NCBI GenBank assembly: GCA_037951105.1
Contig: JBAMJV010008885.1
Coordinates: 1 to 64,000, forward strand
Reading direction: 5' to 3'
DNA from: Echinarachnius parma
Lineage: Eukaryota > Echinodermata > Echinoidea > Clypeasteroida > Echinarachniidae
Length of the DNA stretch: 64,000 bases
Below, piece by piece: positions 63,361 through 64,000 of the stretch; the stretch's first letter is position 1, and the number at the start of each line of letters is the position of its first letter. The notes under the pieces were generated by a model that saw nothing but the letters and a program-made list of their open reading frames with translations, was not told the DNA's origin and did no database searches. Position numbers and translations under genes: made by a program.

Positions 63361-64000
63361 CAAGTGTATGCTCCCTCTATGCTGCATCTCCATTCATCCA
63401 GCCCACACCATAAATCTAGTCTGAATCGTGTCATCAGGGTTCAAGAGGTTGTAGTCAAGGTCAATGATAACCGAACTGTCAAAGAACAGTGGTTGTTGAT
63501 GCAATGTGCAGCATATGTCACTGGCCATCTCATAAAGGTGAAGCATTTGAAGCAGTCACTGAATGGCACGCAAATCTGTTGCTGGAAGAATTTTCTTTCG
63601 GTACTGATATCATACACTTTTGTAGTTACATATACAGTTAGGCCAGCCTGAAGTCTGCTGAACAGGAACAGAGGTGTGCCCTATCCAAATGAGCCAAAGT
63701 CTATGAAGTCAGTGGGAAATGCGCATGCTGCTGATCCACAGGAGTTTTTCACGATATCAAGCTACCAAAACAAACCTTTTGAGCTTCCCCTGTGAAAGGT
63801 GATTATGGACAGCTTGAACCTTAGCTTGGTCAAAGCCATCTGTACATTGGTGGTGGATTCAAAGAATAAATAAAATAGTGTTGTTCTCACAGTGGGGTCT
63901 GCTATGGAGGTTCCTGCCCTTGAATCTACACAACAGGAATGAAGAGGCTGTTACAAGGGTCTTACTTCACACATTCTACAACAGAGTAGTTAACAGAGTC
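63361..64000 (+). pseudogene. Decayed transposon-type coding fragment
   Basis: Less A+T-rich than the flanks. The stretch PALESTQQE followed in another frame by NEEAVTRVLLHTFYNRVVNR recalls the E-S-x-QQEADTR-x-x-LH motif of a protein family repeated in many marine invertebrate genomes. Frames around it are broken. Assignment is by memory of the motif only. Confidence 0.3.

Overview
The window is animal nuclear DNA: A+T-rich, with spliced genes (GT-AG introns), tRNA-derived SINEs, several LINE families, a Helitron, and very dense short inverted-repeat elements (MITEs and foldbacks). Density, gene family and repeat style suggest an invertebrate deuterostome, perhaps an ambulacrarian (acorn worm or echinoderm). 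The species is not readable from the sequence and this is inference.

The only host genes I can support are three head-to-tail copies of one gene of the acyl-CoA thioesterase / bile acid-CoA:amino acid N-acyltransferase (ACOT/BAAT) family, all on the + strand. Copy A (2484-12696) has nine exons, consistent splice phases and an intact 522-codon frame. Copy B (24792-49773) has the same nine exons, but exon 2 carries one extra base. Copy C (60151 to beyond the window end) shows exons 1 and 2 only, and exon 1 has an 11-base deletion. The nucleophile elbow in A and B reads S-S-C-Y-G. That is the cysteine form of BAAT-type N-acyltransferases rather than the serine form of the thioesterases. The N-terminus looks like a mitochondrial presequence and the C-terminus lacks a peroxisomal SKL-type signal.

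Layout: 1-2480, 5' flank with repeats. 2484-12696, gene A. 12697-24690, A-B spacer holding a Helitron, several MITEs, a SINE and a decayed LINE. 24690-49773, gene B, whose introns are swollen by a 2-kb foldback, a 7.65-kb LINE with an intact 1039-codon endonuclease/reverse transcriptase ORF, and many MITEs. 49774-60050, B-C spacer, homologous to the A-B spacer but carrying a 4.9-kb foldback with nested elements. 60048-64000, start of gene C and its intron 2.

Because the spacers and introns of A, B and C are homologous, each insertion in one copy can be compared with an empty site in another. Several insertions can therefore be bounded to the base, with target duplications (TA, TTAA, 8-12 bp for SINEs). 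The relative order of many events can also be read: exon-fragment duplications came first, then the tandem gene duplication, then copy-specific insertions. Most short open frames in the window are chance reading through repeats and are not listed as genes.
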